Shown: positions 24,301 to 33,690 of the stretch, piece after piece
Numbering within the stretch: position 1 is the stretch's first letter
Layout of the letters: each line of letters starts with the position of its first letter
Position numbers and translations under genes: made by a program
DNA from: Micromonospora endolithica
GTDB taxonomy: Bacteria; Actinomycetota; Actinomycetes; Mycobacteriales; Micromonosporaceae
Assembly: GCF_003626595.1 (NCBI RefSeq)
Contig: NZ_RBAK01000006.1
Coordinates: 1 to 64,000, forward strand
Direction: 5' to 3'
DNA: 64,000 bases
Notes under the pieces: generated by a model
Database searches by the model: none
The model's input: only the letters and a program-made list of their open reading frames with translations
Told to the model about the DNA's origin: nothing

Positions 24301-24504
24301 CCCCATAGCTTGGGAGCGATCTCCGGCGGAGGCGTCGGCTACGTGCTCGACACGACCGGCCGCGGCGGCGAGCGGCGAGGTCATCAAGCCGGTGCTACGC
24401 GTGCCGGGCTCCGGAGCGCACTCCCGCGGGTAGCCCTCGGAAGCCGTCGAGGCCGCCTTCGACCTGCACCGCTTCCATCTCACTCGAACGGGGCGAGGCC
24501 GTGG

Positions 24505-27500
24505 TCACGCCGATCCCACCGTGTACGCGTAGGGCACCGCAGCCACCTCCGTGCCGAACCCGGTACGTGCGTCCAGGGTGATCACTGTCAGCGACCCGGA
24601 GACGCGTTCTGCCACCGGTTCGTCCGAGCTGAAGACCACTGTGATCCGGCCGCTCTGCCCCGGCGCCAGCGTCAGCGGCGTGTACGGCTCGGTCGACCCC
24701 TCGACCACTCGCCGCCAGTAGTTGCCGGTGGACGATGTGATCCGCCGGTCGAAGAGTCGAGTCAGTGCGGTGGCCTCGCAGTCCACTCGGGCCGACGGCT
24801 GGGGCGTAGCGCCGAACGGCCCGGCACGGTTGGCGTTGCAGATCCAGGTCGTCGCCGCCACCTCGGCCGACGAGACAACCACCTCCGACCGCCGGCCGGC
24901 GGTTCCGGCCAGGTCCGGGTCACCGACGTAGTAGCCGTTCTCGCCGTATGGCTGCGTGTCCAGCACGTGCGGCACCGCCGAATCGGCCGACATCCGCAGC
25001 CGTGTGGTGCCGGTCGGTACCGGAAAGCGAGGGTAGACGTCGGCCCCGGATACCGGTGTCCGATACGCGGCGGACGCCACCGGCCGCAGCGGCACCTCGC
25101 CGACGGCGTCCAGCCGGGCGTCCACGAAGTACGACGCCGGTGCGGTACCGGTGTTGGTGATCGTGAGGGTGGCCTCAGCCGGACGGCCCGCCGGCAGCAC
25201 GGCACCCGCCGGCACACCGGTCGCCACGACCGGCAGCGGGGCGAATCCCACCCGACCGTGGAACGGCTGGCGGGTCCGGACAGTGGCGGTCGGCGCCGTG
25301 AGCACCAGCACCACGGTCCATCGGCCTGCCTGTGGGGCACGCCGGACCAGGTCCAGCCTGGGCGGCGCCGCCGTTCCCGCCGAGCGGGAGCTGCTGGCCG
25401 CGAGTGGCATCCCGGCTGGGTCGACGAGGAAGCCCCAGACCTCCAGCTCCGGGTCGTCGCCCGCCCCCACCGACACGGCCAGCGTCGGCTTCCCGGCTGG
25501 TACCTCGAACTGGAAGCTGCGCCGCTGCCCGAGTAGAGCCCACCCGGCGAGGGCGCCGTTGCCGCCGGAGAAGATGCCGCGGAAGCTGCCGCCGGAGGGG
25601 CCGGTCGGAACCAGCGCCCGCAGGCCCAACGGAAGCGCCGCGTAACCCGTCGCGCCGGCGGCGACGGTCACGGTGGCCGACGAGTCACCGGCCGTGGTCG
25701 GCAGGCGGACCGGCAACCAGGCGGTCCGCGTACCGCCGGGCGGCACGACGACCGAGGGGCCGGTGCGCGGAGTCAGCCGCAGCACGGTGACGTCGTATCG
25801 GACCGCACCCACCGGCGGTGACCCGTCGTCGCGGGTCCAGATCGCCACGGTCCAGCGGCCCGGCTGCGGCCGGGCCACCGTCACTCGCCCGTACCCTCCG
25901 TTGCCCAGCGGCAGCGAGTAACCGGCGAGCTGGCCGGCGGGATCGAAGACGCTCACCGAGACCGGCGCGGCGTGCGACCGGGGATCCCAGGCCACCGCGG
26001 CCTGGAGCTGGTCGGTCCCGCCGGGCACGGTGACCGGCACCAGGCGGGCGTTCGCCGGTACGCCATCGGAGTCGGCGAACGCCCTGCCGGCACCCGCGGC
26101 CAGCGTCACCTGACCGGCGGCCAGGCTGCGGGTCGGCGCGGTGGACCGCAGGCCGACGGTGACGCGACGGGTGTGCGCGCCCGGATTGGTGACGTGCACC
26201 GCGACCGGCGCGACCCGCCCCGCCCCGCCAGTGACGCTCGCCGTCGAGGTAGCGACAAGCAGCCCCGCCTTGTCCTCCGAGGCCGGCCGACCACCGGCAG
26301 GGGCACCGGCGGGGCCGGTTGACCCCGGGTGGCCGGCCAGGGCGGCGGCCAGACGCACCGCGGCGAGGGTATCCACCCGCCCGGCTCCCTGCTGGCTGGC
26401 CGGCTGCCGCAGGTCGGTCGCAGAGCTCATCAAAATGCGTTTGACCTGCTCGGGGGTTGGTGTGTCGCCCGTGTGCCGGCGCACCGTCTGGATCACCAAC
26501 GCCGCCGCGCCGGCCACGAACGGCGCCGCCGCGCTGGTGCCGCCGAACAGGAAGAACGGGCTGGGGGTGCCGCCGTCGAAGAAGGAGACGCAGCTCTGGT
26601 AGCGCGCGGTGTCCGTCGAGCAGGCAGCCCACCCGGTGTCGCCGGGCGCCACGAGGTCGACGGTGCGGGGCTCCGCCTGTGCGGTGCCGCCGGAACTCAA
26701 CGCGGACACCGAGTCGGACCGGTGGCCGCCGCCGCCGAGCGGTGACCCGCCGTACCCGAGTTGGCCGTACGCGCGCAGTTGGGTGCTTGCGCCGACGGCG
26801 ATGACGTCCGGGTCGCTCGCCGGCGAGCCCAGGGTGTCGTCCGGTCCGGCGTCCCCGGTGGCCACCACCACGGTCACTCCCGCCGCGACGGCCGCGTCAT
26901 TGGCGAGCCGCAGGGCGTTGGCGGCCGTGTCCGGATAGCCGTAGCCCACCAACGACTCGTTCAGCACGTCGACGCGCTCGTGGAGCACCGCCCACTCGAT
27001 GCCCTGTAGGACGACTGACGTGGGCGCCGCGACGTTACTGAACACCTTGGCCACGTGCACGGTGGCCGCTGGTGCGACGCCCAGGATCCGCATCGGGCAC
27101 GGTTTGTCGGGGCGGTGCACCGGATGCCCGTACCGCCCGGCGTCGTAGACGCCGACGCCCTGGGCCGCCACGACACTCGCGTCGCCGAAGGATTCCAGGA
27201 TGTACGAGGGAGCGTCCAGGCCGTCGCCGGTGAAGTCGGCGTAGCCGGCCACCACCGATCGCCCGTCGCGGACGAACTCGGCCGCCGCCGGGTCGATCGC
27301 TCCGCCGAGCACGCCGACCCGCACCCCCGAACCGTCGGCCAGGTCGTGGGCACCGGGTTCCTGGGCTGATCCGACGGTACGCGTCAACGCCAGCCCTTCC
27401 GGTTCGGTCAACGGCGGCTCACCCGGCGCGGCGCAGGTCCGCCCACCCATCCCGACCCCGCCGGCCGTTGGAGCGGGCCGGTTCCCGCCGGCCGGGGCGA

Positions 27501-27870
27501 CCGGTTGGCGCAGCCGCAGCGGGGTGTCGGGCAGCACGGCTCGCACCCCGGGTCGGGACGCCAGGTCCGCGAGGGTCCGCTCCGGCAGGGTCGTGGCGAT
27601 GGCGTTCACCATGCGGAAGGGCTTCACCCGGGTGGCGCCGGCACGGCGCAGGTCAGCGAGCATCGGCTGCTGGTCGGCGGCGATCCGGGCGGCCCTCTCG
27701 GTGAGCCGCCGCCCGGCCGGAGCGTCGTGCTGGTCGGCGAGGACGACGATGACGGCCCGGCCCGGCCCGGCGTCGACCGCCGCCGGTGGGGCCACGGCGG
27801 CGACCGGGCCGGTGGCCAGGGCCGGCGTCAGTAGGGCGGCCAGCAGTCGATGCGGCGCGGTGAGTAGCAC
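24505..27870 (-). CDS. secreted S8-like serine protease with unusual active site
   Basis: 1121 aa. A signal peptide (HRLLAALLTPALATGPVAAVA) is followed by an inhibitor-like prodomain region, a subtilisin-fold domain (residues about 175-510) and about 600 residues of beta-rich C-terminal domains. The catalytic Ser is present (FGGTSAAAP, Ser446). The usual DTG/His-GTH motifs are absent: the Asp region reads VGVLGGAID (Asp193), the His position is replaced by ESFGDAS (Glu226), and the oxyanion Asn by Asp (ATGDAGP, Asp340). Ser-Glu-Asp with an oxyanion Asp is the sedolisin arrangement. It is the last gene of the RiPP-like operon, 46 bp after the M50 gene, so it may cut the exported peptide (inference). 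Confidence 0.85.
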   Translation of the reverse strand: MLLTAPHRLLAALLTPALATGPVAAVAPPAAVDAGPGRAVIVVLADQHDAPAGRRLTERAARIAADQQPMLADLRRAGATRVKPFRMVNAIATTLPERTLADLASRPGVRAVLPDTPLRLRQPVAPAGGNRPAPTAGGVGMGGRTCAAPGEPPLTEPEGLALTRTVGSAQEPGAHDLADGSGVRVGVLGGAIDPAAAEFVRDGRSVVAGYADFTGDGLDAPSYILESFGDASVVAAQGVGVYDAGRYGHPVHRPDKPCPMRILGVAPAATVHVAKVFSNVAAPTSVVLQGIEWAVLHERVDVLNESLVGYGYPDTAANALRLANDAAVAAGVTVVVATGDAGPDDTLGSPASDPDVIAVGASTQLRAYGQLGYGGSPLGGGGHRSDSVSALSSGGTAQAEPRTVDLVAPGDTGWAACSTDTARYQSCVSFFDGGTPSPFFLFGGTSAAAPFVAGAAALVIQTVRRHTGDTPTPEQVKRILMSSATDLRQPASQQGAGRVDTLAAVRLAAALAGHPGSTGPAGAPAGGRPASEDKAGLLVATSTASVTGGAGRVAPVAVHVTNPGAHTRRVTVGLRSTAPTRSLAAGQVTLAAGAGRAFADSDGVPANARLVPVTVPGGTDQLQAAVAWDPRSHAAPVSVSVFDPAGQLAGYSLPLGNGGYGRVTVARPQPGRWTVAIWTRDDGSPPVGAVRYDVTVLRLTPRTGPSVVVPPGGTRTAWLPVRLPTTAGDSSATVTVAAGATGYAALPLGLRALVPTGPSGGSFRGIFSGGNGALAGWALLGQRRSFQFEVPAGKPTLAVSVGAGDDPELEVWGFLVDPAGMPLAASSSRSAGTAAPPRLDLVRRAPQAGRWTVVLVLTAPTATVRTRQPFHGRVGFAPLPVVATGVPAGAVLPAGRPAEATLTITNTGTAPASYFVDARLDAVGEVPLRPVASAAYRTPVSGADVYPRFPVPTGTTRLRMSADSAVPHVLDTQPYGENGYYVGDPDLAGTAGRRSEVVVSSAEVAATTWICNANRAGPFGATPQPSARVDCEATALTRLFDRRITSSTGNYWRRVVEGSTEPYTPLTLAPGQSGRITVVFSSDEPVAERVSGSLTVITLDARTGFGTEVAAVPYAYTVGSA

Positions 27871-27916
27871 GGTTCGCGTCCTTGCCTTCCTGGTAGCGGT
27901 GCGGTGGACGAGCCGA

Positions 27917-29161
27917 TCAGGCAGCGGTACGACGTTCGGTGACGAAGACCCAGCCGAAGGTGGCGAGTTGCAGGGCGACGAGCGCGAGAAAGCCGACGCC
28001 GTTCCAGAAGGCGAGCCCGTCGACCGGGGAGTCGAGGCCGTCGATGGCCAGCCCGACCATCGTGACCATGGCGGGCACCGTGAGGGCCAGCAGCGCCGCG
28101 GTCACGGCGAGCGAGCCGAGCAGGTAGAACGGCGCGTACCAGCGGATGATCCGCAGTTCCCGGGCCGGCACGCCGCCGAGGTCGTGCCCGGGGCCGCGGC
28201 CGACCAGCCGCCGCGTCTGGTTGGCCAGCCAGCGCCGGGTGTCACCCATCAGGTCGCCCAGCCGCAGCCAGTTGCCCAGGACGTAGTAGATGTCGGTCCG
28301 CATGAACACCAGGAACTGGTAGACCACCGACAGCGTGAGCGTGTAGACGACGCCGCGCACCAGCTGCTCGTGCAGACCGGCGAGTTGCAGGACCAGACAG
28401 GCCGACATGAGCAACAGGTCCCAGGTCAGCCCGGCCAGGTACGGGGCGTAACGGCGGCGCCGGGGCACGGATCGGACGGCCGACATCTCCGTCTGCGCCA
28501 CCAGGAACCACAGCCTTCGGCTGATGGAGAGCCGTCCCGTGACGCCCAGCGCCCGCACGGTGGCCGCGTGCGCCAGCTCGTGAAGCAGCACCAGCATCCA
28601 GGCCACCGCCGCGACGACCAGGGCGTTGGCCAGCACCCCGTCCAGGAGGAACGCGTCGGCCGGGGTGGGCCGCAGCGAGGGAACGAGCACCAGCAGCAAC
28701 GGTACGGTCAGCCAGCTGCCGACGTAGAGCAGCCGCATCGGCGGCGCGAGCAGCCAGGAGACCCGGTGCGGCGGCAGGTTCGCCAGCACCGCTACCCCCC
28801 GGCGGGAGGGGCCGGCGCCGGGGGACAGCGGGGTGCCGGCCCCGGTCGCCGGTCCGCCGGAACCGACCGTGGCTCCTCCGTCGCCGGTCGCGGCGTCCAC
28901 CCGCAGGAAGCCGCAGGACGCCATGCCGTCGAGGAAGTCGGCGAGGTCCGGCTCGGTGCCGTACCGCTCGGCGAACCGCCGGCGGACCTCGCCGAGCGGC
29001 AGCCCCTCGCCAAGCCACCGGACGAGGTCGACCCCCTCGGCCGGCAACTCGATGAAGTCGCCGGTGTCGACCCGGCCGACCTCGCACACACCGTCCTCGC
29101 TCTCGCCGATGTGCAGCGGATGCAGCCAAACGACGGTGGTGTCGGTGAGCGCGCTGGTCAC
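27917..29161 (-). CDS. M50-type membrane zinc protease with N-terminal PqqD/RRE-like domain
   Basis: 414 aa, GTG start overlapping the ThiF stop (GTGA type). Residues 1-90 (VDTGDFIELPAEGVDLVRWL, GEGLPLGEVRRRFAERYG, DLADFLDGMASCGFLRVD) match the winged-helix PqqD/RRE fold that binds RiPP leader peptides. After a Gly/Pro linker come six or more membrane helices with HELAH (194-198) in the first core helix and RTDIYYVLGN (Asp290) as the likely third zinc ligand, as in site-2-type proteases. It sits at the membrane and could cleave or assist export of the modified peptide. The stop codon is 46 bp before the S8 gene. Confidence 0.85.
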   Translation of the reverse strand: MTSALTDTTVVWLHPLHIGESEDGVCEVGRVDTGDFIELPAEGVDLVRWLGEGLPLGEVRRRFAERYGTEPDLADFLDGMASCGFLRVDAATGDGGATVGSGGPATGAGTPLSPGAGPSRRGVAVLANLPPHRVSWLLAPPMRLLYVGSWLTVPLLLVLVPSLRPTPADAFLLDGVLANALVVAAVAWMLVLLHELAHAATVRALGVTGRLSISRRLWFLVAQTEMSAVRSVPRRRRYAPYLAGLTWDLLLMSACLVLQLAGLHEQLVRGVVYTLTLSVVYQFLVFMRTDIYYVLGNWLRLGDLMGDTRRWLANQTRRLVGRGPGHDLGGVPARELRIIRWYAPFYLLGSLAVTAALLALTVPAMVTMVGLAIDGLDSPVDGLAFWNGVGFLALVALQLATFGWVFVTERRTAA

Positions 29162-30330
29162 GTCACGGACCCGGACGCGACCGCGGCCCGCAGGCCGCCG
29201 GGCGCCACGCCAGGGCGGGGGACCCGACCGTCCGGACCGCAGGCGGCGCAGTCGTCGAGCAGCGTGCCCTCGGCGAACTGCGTCTCCATGCGGTGCACGT
29301 CGACGACGAGCTTCCGGCCGACGATGACCGGTTCCGCCATGCCGGTGAGGTGCTTGACGGCCTCCAGGGCGGCCAAGTTGCCGATCATCCCGGCCATCGG
29401 CGCGTTGCACGGGTTGATGGTCCGGTCGCCGATCACCCCGACCACGTACTCGGCCATCGGCGCGTACTCCGGATGGTTGGCCGCGGCGTCCTGCTCGACG
29501 CACTGGAAGCACGCGGTCCGGTAGGGCACGTGCAGGAAGAGGCTGACCGTGAGCCCGTCGTTGGAACCGCGCATCCACGCGGTGCCCTCTCGCAGGGCCG
29601 CCTCGTTCAGCCACTGGTAGAGCGTCAGGCGGGGTCGGTCAGCGGCGCAGATCACCAGGTCTCGACCGGCCATGCAGGCGCGGGCGGCCGCCACCCCGTC
29701 GACCCGCGCGTTGCGCGCGCTGATCCGGACATGCGGGTTGATCTCGTTCAGCCGGCGGACGGCGGCGGTCACCTTGGGCTGCCCGACGTCGGCGTCGGTG
29801 TAGAGCACCTGGCGGTTGAGGTTCATCAGTTCCACGTCGTCGTCGTCGACGAGCAGGATGTCGCCGACCCCGATGGCGGCCAGGCTCATGGCCACGTACG
29901 ACCCGAGGCCGCCGATCCCGAGTACCGTGACCCGGGCGTCGCGCAGCCGTAGCTGGAAATCGGCCGCGGTCAGCGGTGGCTTGTGGAAGTAGGAGAAGAA
30001 CTCCAGGTTGCGCCGGTACCGCTCGCGTTCCACCGCCGGCAGCCGGGCCGGTGGGGGTACGGCGGCGTCCTCCACGAAGCCCATGCCGATCAGCGCGTCG
30101 ATGGACTCGTCCACTTCGACGGCGGTGATGCCCGGATCGTGCTCCGCCATGGCGTCCGCCAGCTCGGGTCGGGTCCGCGTACCGTCCATCAGGCTCAACA
30201 GGTGCCAGGTGTTGCCGCGCTCGTCGTCGACCATCTCCGAGGCGATGCCGTAGTCGCCGCCGCCGATGCGGATACGGCCGTCGCCCAGAGGGATGGGTGG
30301 AAACACGCTCTTGATACGGGGTCGCCTCAT
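29158..30330 (-). CDS. ThiF/E1-like adenylyltransferase with N-terminal RRE-like domain
   Basis: 390 aa from ATG 30330, preceded by a good site (GAAGGAGCGAGTACGG). Residues 1-88 again look PqqD/RRE-like (GIASEMVDDERGNTWHLLSL, MDGTRTRPELADAMAEHD). The E1 domain follows: nucleotide motif VLGIGGLGSYVAMSLA (about 137-152), acidic LLVDDDDVELMNLNRQVLY, and two zinc pairs, CFQC (274-277) and CAAC (361-364). E1-like enzymes adenylate a peptide carboxylate or an internal acid (family knowledge; MccB is one example). No YcaO partner is present, so azole formation is not indicated. Activation of the precursor C-terminus is inferred. Confidence 0.88.
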   Translation of the reverse strand: MRRPRIKSVFPPIPLGDGRIRIGGGDYGIASEMVDDERGNTWHLLSLMDGTRTRPELADAMAEHDPGITAVEVDESIDALIGMGFVEDAAVPPPARLPAVERERYRRNLEFFSYFHKPPLTAADFQLRLRDARVTVLGIGGLGSYVAMSLAAIGVGDILLVDDDDVELMNLNRQVLYTDADVGQPKVTAAVRRLNEINPHVRISARNARVDGVAAARACMAGRDLVICAADRPRLTLYQWLNEAALREGTAWMRGSNDGLTVSLFLHVPYRTACFQCVEQDAAANHPEYAPMAEYVVGVIGDRTINPCNAPMAGMIGNLAALEAVKHLTGMAEPVIVGRKLVVDVHRMETQFAEGTLLDDCAACGPDGRVPRPGVAPGGLRAAVASGSVT

Positions 30331-30387
30331 CCGTACTCGCTCCTTCGGGTCCTGGTGGGGTCGACCGTCGCCCCAGGTCGTGATGGC

Positions 30388-30425
30388 GGTCCTGGTCACC
30401 GCCTGGGCAGGCGGTGACCAGGACC
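30388..30425 (-). terminator. strong hairpin directly after the precursor gene
   Basis: A perfect 16-bp inverted repeat (GGTCCTGGTCACCGCC and its complement) with a 6-base loop lies 7 bp after the precursor stop and before thiF. There is no T-run, so it is probably a leaky terminator or mRNA-stabilising stem, which would give more precursor than enzyme transcript, as is usual in RiPP operons. Confidence 0.8.
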
Positions 30426-30431
30426 GTCGGG

Positions 30432-30509
30432 TCAGCAGTCCGTGCAGGGGCTGCAAGCGCAGATGACGGTGGTCTCGATCTTCTCGAGACGACGGATCTG
30501 GATCTTCAT
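30432..30509 (-). CDS. putative RiPP precursor peptide, 25 aa, Cys-rich
   Basis: ATG 30509 has a strong ribosome site (GGAGGGAGGTG, 6 bases upstream). The peptide has a charged leader-like part (KIQIRRLEKIETT) and a short core VICACSPCTDC with four Cys (Cys-x-Cys-x2-Cys-x2-Cys), one Ser and one Thr, ending at Cys. No other open frame fits between the hairpin and this site. Next to a ThiF enzyme with an RRE domain, it is most simply a precursor peptide. A small metal-binding peptide is the alternative. I do not recognise the RiPP class. A longer in-frame reading from 30623 is not supported by a ribosome site. Confidence 0.65.
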   Translation of the reverse strand: MKIQIRRLEKIETTVICACSPCTDC

Positions 30510-30774
30510 GGCGACACCTCCCTCCGGAGCTGGACGGCTGGCCCGACCGTGACCGGCGAATGCCGCCGGTGCCGGCCTGGCATCTCGCTGAAGTGTGTGG
30601 CGAGCCGCCGGACCATGGGGCAATCCCGGACGACTCCGGACGGGCGGGCCTTGCCCAGCACCGGTGCGCTCGGTGTCCGATCAGCAGATCAAGGACAGAT
30701 CCCGTGACGCTGCCGGAGGGCAGAGGGTCTAGTAAGAAGCACAAGCCCGAGATCAGGACTGCCCGGGAGCTGCC

Positions 30775-33411
30775 ATGACCGAGTCGCTTGCGAGTGGTGG
30801 CGGTGTGGCGCCGCCGGATCCGGGGCCGGCCGAGTCCCTGGACGAGGTGGCCCAGAGACTGCGGACGCTGAAGGTATGGGCCGGCGACCCGTCCTACGAC
30901 GTGATCAAGAACCGGATCAACGCGGCCGGGAAGGCCGCGGGCCGGACCGGCGGCGTGGTTGCCAGGAGGACCACGGTCGCTGACTGTTTCAAGAGCGGTC
31001 GAAGGCGGGTCAACACCGATCTGGTGATCGCCGTTGTCGAAGCGCTTCATTCGGACGTGGGGTACGTGGCGCAGTGGCGGCAGGCACTTCGCGTGGTCGG
31101 CGGGGAAGCCCGGGCGGCATCACAGGTGCGAGTCCATGGCAACCTGCCGCAGGACCTGGCCGGCTTCGTCGGCCGTACCGCCGCGCTGAACCGGATCCGA
31201 CGAGAGCTACGCAAGCGCGACCTGGATGGTGGCGCGGCCGTGATGGCGATCCAGGGTATGGCGGGCGTCGGCAAGACCCAACTCGCCATCCACGCCGCGC
31301 ATGCCCTGCACCGGAAGGAACCGTTCGACCGGATCTTGTTCGTCAACCTTCGCGGATTCCACCCGGACACCACTCAACCGCCGGCCGACCCAGCTTCGGT
31401 CCTCGAGGGCTTCCTGCGCCTGCTCGGCGTCGCCGGCCAGCAGATCCCGTACGACCTGCCCGCCCGGGTTGCCGCCTACCGCCGCCTCCTCGTCGGTACC
31501 CGTACTCTGGTCGTGCTGGACAACGCCAGCGACGCCGAACAGGCCCGCCCGCTGCTGCCCGACACTCCGGGCTGCCCGGTGCTGATCACCAGCCGACGCG
31601 ACCTCGGCGAGTTGCCGCACGCCACTCAGCTCACGCTGGACCTGTTCACCCCCGACGAGTCGGCTGCCCTGCTCGCGGTAGGCGTATCGCAGGTCCCCAG
31701 CGGCTCCGACCCGAACGCGGTGGTCCGGATCGCTCAGCGTTGCGGCCACCTCCCCCTCGCGCTCGGGCTGGTCAACGCCCACATCAGAAGCAGATCCGGC
31801 TGGACGTTGACCGACCAAGCCGACAGGCTCGACGAACGCCATGACCAGCGGCGCCTCGACGTCAGCGTCGAGCTTGCCTTCGATCTCTCCTACCGACATC
31901 TGCCCGCCGACCGGCGACGGCTGTTGCGCTTCGTGGCGGCACATCCTGCTGATGATTTCGACGCTCGGGCCGTCGCGGCCCTGACCGGCATCGCCACGTC
32001 CGAGGCGAGGGCTCATCTGCACCACCTCCACCGGGACCACCTGCTACAACAGGCCGCCCCTGGCCGGTACGCCCTTCATGACCTGATCCGCGCGTACGCC
32101 ACCAGCCGTTGCAGCGACGAAGATCCGCCACCCCAACGCCGCGCCGCCCTGACCCGTCTGTTCGACTACTACGTGGAGACCGCCACCGCCGCGATGGACG
32201 TCCTGTACCCGGCCGGATCGCACCGCAAGGCGTCATCGGACGCCGTCACCGTCGCGGCTCCGAGCGACGCGGAGACCGCCAGTGGCTGGCTGGACACCGA
32301 ACGCCCGGCTCTGGTCGCCGTCGCCGCCCACACCGCCGCACACGGCTGGCCCTCCCACACCGCCCGGCTGTCGGCCACCCTGTTCCAGTACCTGCACGGT
32401 GGGCATCCCACCGACGCCCTCACCATCCACGAGCACGCCCGTGACGCCGCTCGCCGCGCCGGTGACCCGGCCGGGCAAGCCCACGCCCTGACCAGCCTCG
32501 GCGCCACCCACACACAGCTCGGCCGATATGGGCCGGCCATCGAGCACCTCCAGCGGGCCAGGACCCTGTTCCGGCGAACCGGCGACCACATTGGTGAAGC
32601 CCGCACACTGATCAACCTTGGTGTCGTCGAGTCACGGCTCGGCCGCAACCGGCCAGCCGCCAACAGCTACGGTCAGGCCCTGGCCCTGTTCCGGCAGGCC
32701 GGCCACCAGGCCGGGGAAGCGCACGCGCTGAACAACCTCGGGGAAGTCGAAGCGCAACTGGGTCGGTACGGGCTGGCCGCCGAGCACGTGCGACAGTCTC
32801 TGGTCCTGTTCCAGCAACTCGGTGGCCGTACCGGCGAAGCATGGACGCTGAACACTCTCGGCGACATCGAGATACGGCTGGGTCGGCACCGGGCCGCCAC
32901 GACCCACCTGCAGCAGGCCCTGGCCTTGTACCGTCAACTCGGCAACCACACCGGCGAGGCCTGGACGCTGAACAGCCTCGGTACGCTCCACACCCGCCTC
33001 GGCCAAATTACCGACCATCACCAGCAGTCACTCGATATCTTTCGCGAGACCGGCGAACGGTACGGCGAAGCTAACGCGCTCAACGGAATCGCCGAAGCAG
33101 CTCGCGTTACGGGCAACGTCGCCGACGCCCTCATCCACCACACCGCAGCACACACGATCGCCGTCGAGATCGGCGCACATCACGAGCACGCCCGCGCCCA
33201 CACGGGTCTCGGCCACGCCCACCGCGCTCTCGGGGCACCCGCACCCGCCCGCGATCACTTCCAACGGGCGCTGACTCTCTACACCGACCTCGACATGCCC
33301 GAAGCCGACCAGATGCGGGCCAACCTCACCGCCCTCGACGACAACGGCGCCGGGCGCGGGAGCATGGACCTGACGGCGCAGCTCATGGTGGGCACACCGA
33401 GCTGCAGTTGA
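30775..33411 (+). CDS. NB-ARC-TPR regulator (AfsR-like, no BTAD)
   Basis: 878 aa. The N-terminal 100 residues have an HTH-like helical domain (DSGRRRVNTDLVIAVVEAL type). Then comes an NB-ARC STAND ATPase: P-loop GMAGVGKTQL (about 161-170), Walker B region LVVLDNASD, LITSRRDL sensor and GHLPLALGL (GLPL). A winged-helix follows (about 360-440), then at least seven TPRs of about 40 residues (AHALTSLGATHTQLGRYGPA, EARTLINLGVVESRLGRNRP and so on). Such proteins are ATP-driven switches controlling metabolite or RiPP operons (family knowledge). It is divergent from the precursor; the shared 265 bp should hold both promoters. Confidence 0.9.
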   Translation: MTESLASGGGVAPPDPGPAESLDEVAQRLRTLKVWAGDPSYDVIKNRINAAGKAAGRTGGVVARRTTVADCFKSGRRRVNTDLVIAVVEALHSDVGYVAQWRQALRVVGGEARAASQVRVHGNLPQDLAGFVGRTAALNRIRRELRKRDLDGGAAVMAIQGMAGVGKTQLAIHAAHALHRKEPFDRILFVNLRGFHPDTTQPPADPASVLEGFLRLLGVAGQQIPYDLPARVAAYRRLLVGTRTLVVLDNASDAEQARPLLPDTPGCPVLITSRRDLGELPHATQLTLDLFTPDESAALLAVGVSQVPSGSDPNAVVRIAQRCGHLPLALGLVNAHIRSRSGWTLTDQADRLDERHDQRRLDVSVELAFDLSYRHLPADRRRLLRFVAAHPADDFDARAVAALTGIATSEARAHLHHLHRDHLLQQAAPGRYALHDLIRAYATSRCSDEDPPPQRRAALTRLFDYYVETATAAMDVLYPAGSHRKASSDAVTVAAPSDAETASGWLDTERPALVAVAAHTAAHGWPSHTARLSATLFQYLHGGHPTDALTIHEHARDAARRAGDPAGQAHALTSLGATHTQLGRYGPAIEHLQRARTLFRRTGDHIGEARTLINLGVVESRLGRNRPAANSYGQALALFRQAGHQAGEAHALNNLGEVEAQLGRYGLAAEHVRQSLVLFQQLGGRTGEAWTLNTLGDIEIRLGRHRAATTHLQQALALYRQLGNHTGEAWTLNSLGTLHTRLGQITDHHQQSLDIFRETGERYGEANALNGIAEAARVTGNVADALIHHTAAHTIAVEIGAHHEHARAHTGLGHAHRALGAPAPARDHFQRALTLYTDLDMPEADQMRANLTALDDNGAGRGSMDLTAQLMVGTPSCS

Positions 33412-33574
33412 TCGTCGCTGAACCCATGCCACGGCACACGAATTGTGGCCGACAGCCGCAGATCGACTTCTTGGCAGACGTTGGTTCCGGCGGCGCTTCC
33501 ACGGCGCCGTGGGGCGAGCCACCGCCGACCGCGGCGGGGGAGCGGAGAAACCCTCCGACCCGGTGACGAGCCGG

Positions 33575-33690
33575 GGATCGGGGGAGCAGGTTGGGAGCAG
33601 CGGGATGCTCTAACGGCCTTGAACTGCGTCCAGCGGCATCGAACGGCGCGCAACTGCACCCATCCCTAGCTGCGGCTCCCCACCAACCAG
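33575..33690. repeat. att-like repeat, copy at 33.6 kb
   Basis: GGGGAGCA-N3-TGGGAGCA (33581-33599), followed by sequence similar to 11820-11890 and 38913-38990, up to CTGCGGCTC. It interrupts a gene that reads in from the right. The 33412-33574 part before it shows no gene. Confidence 0.65.

Noticed and set aside
27524..29524. 666-aa rightward frame across the S8/M50/ThiF genes
   Set aside because: It would cross three genes with strong domain evidence and has shadow-type composition (runs of Arg/Gln/Gly/His).
30432..30623. 63-aa version of the precursor peptide
   Set aside because: The extra N-terminal residues lie upstream of a strong ribosome site and look non-coding; the 25-aa form fits better.
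27917..33411. Thiopeptide or linear azole (TOMM) cluster because of the ThiF-like protein
   Set aside because: There is no YcaO cyclodehydratase, flavin dehydrogenase or LanB-like gene near it.
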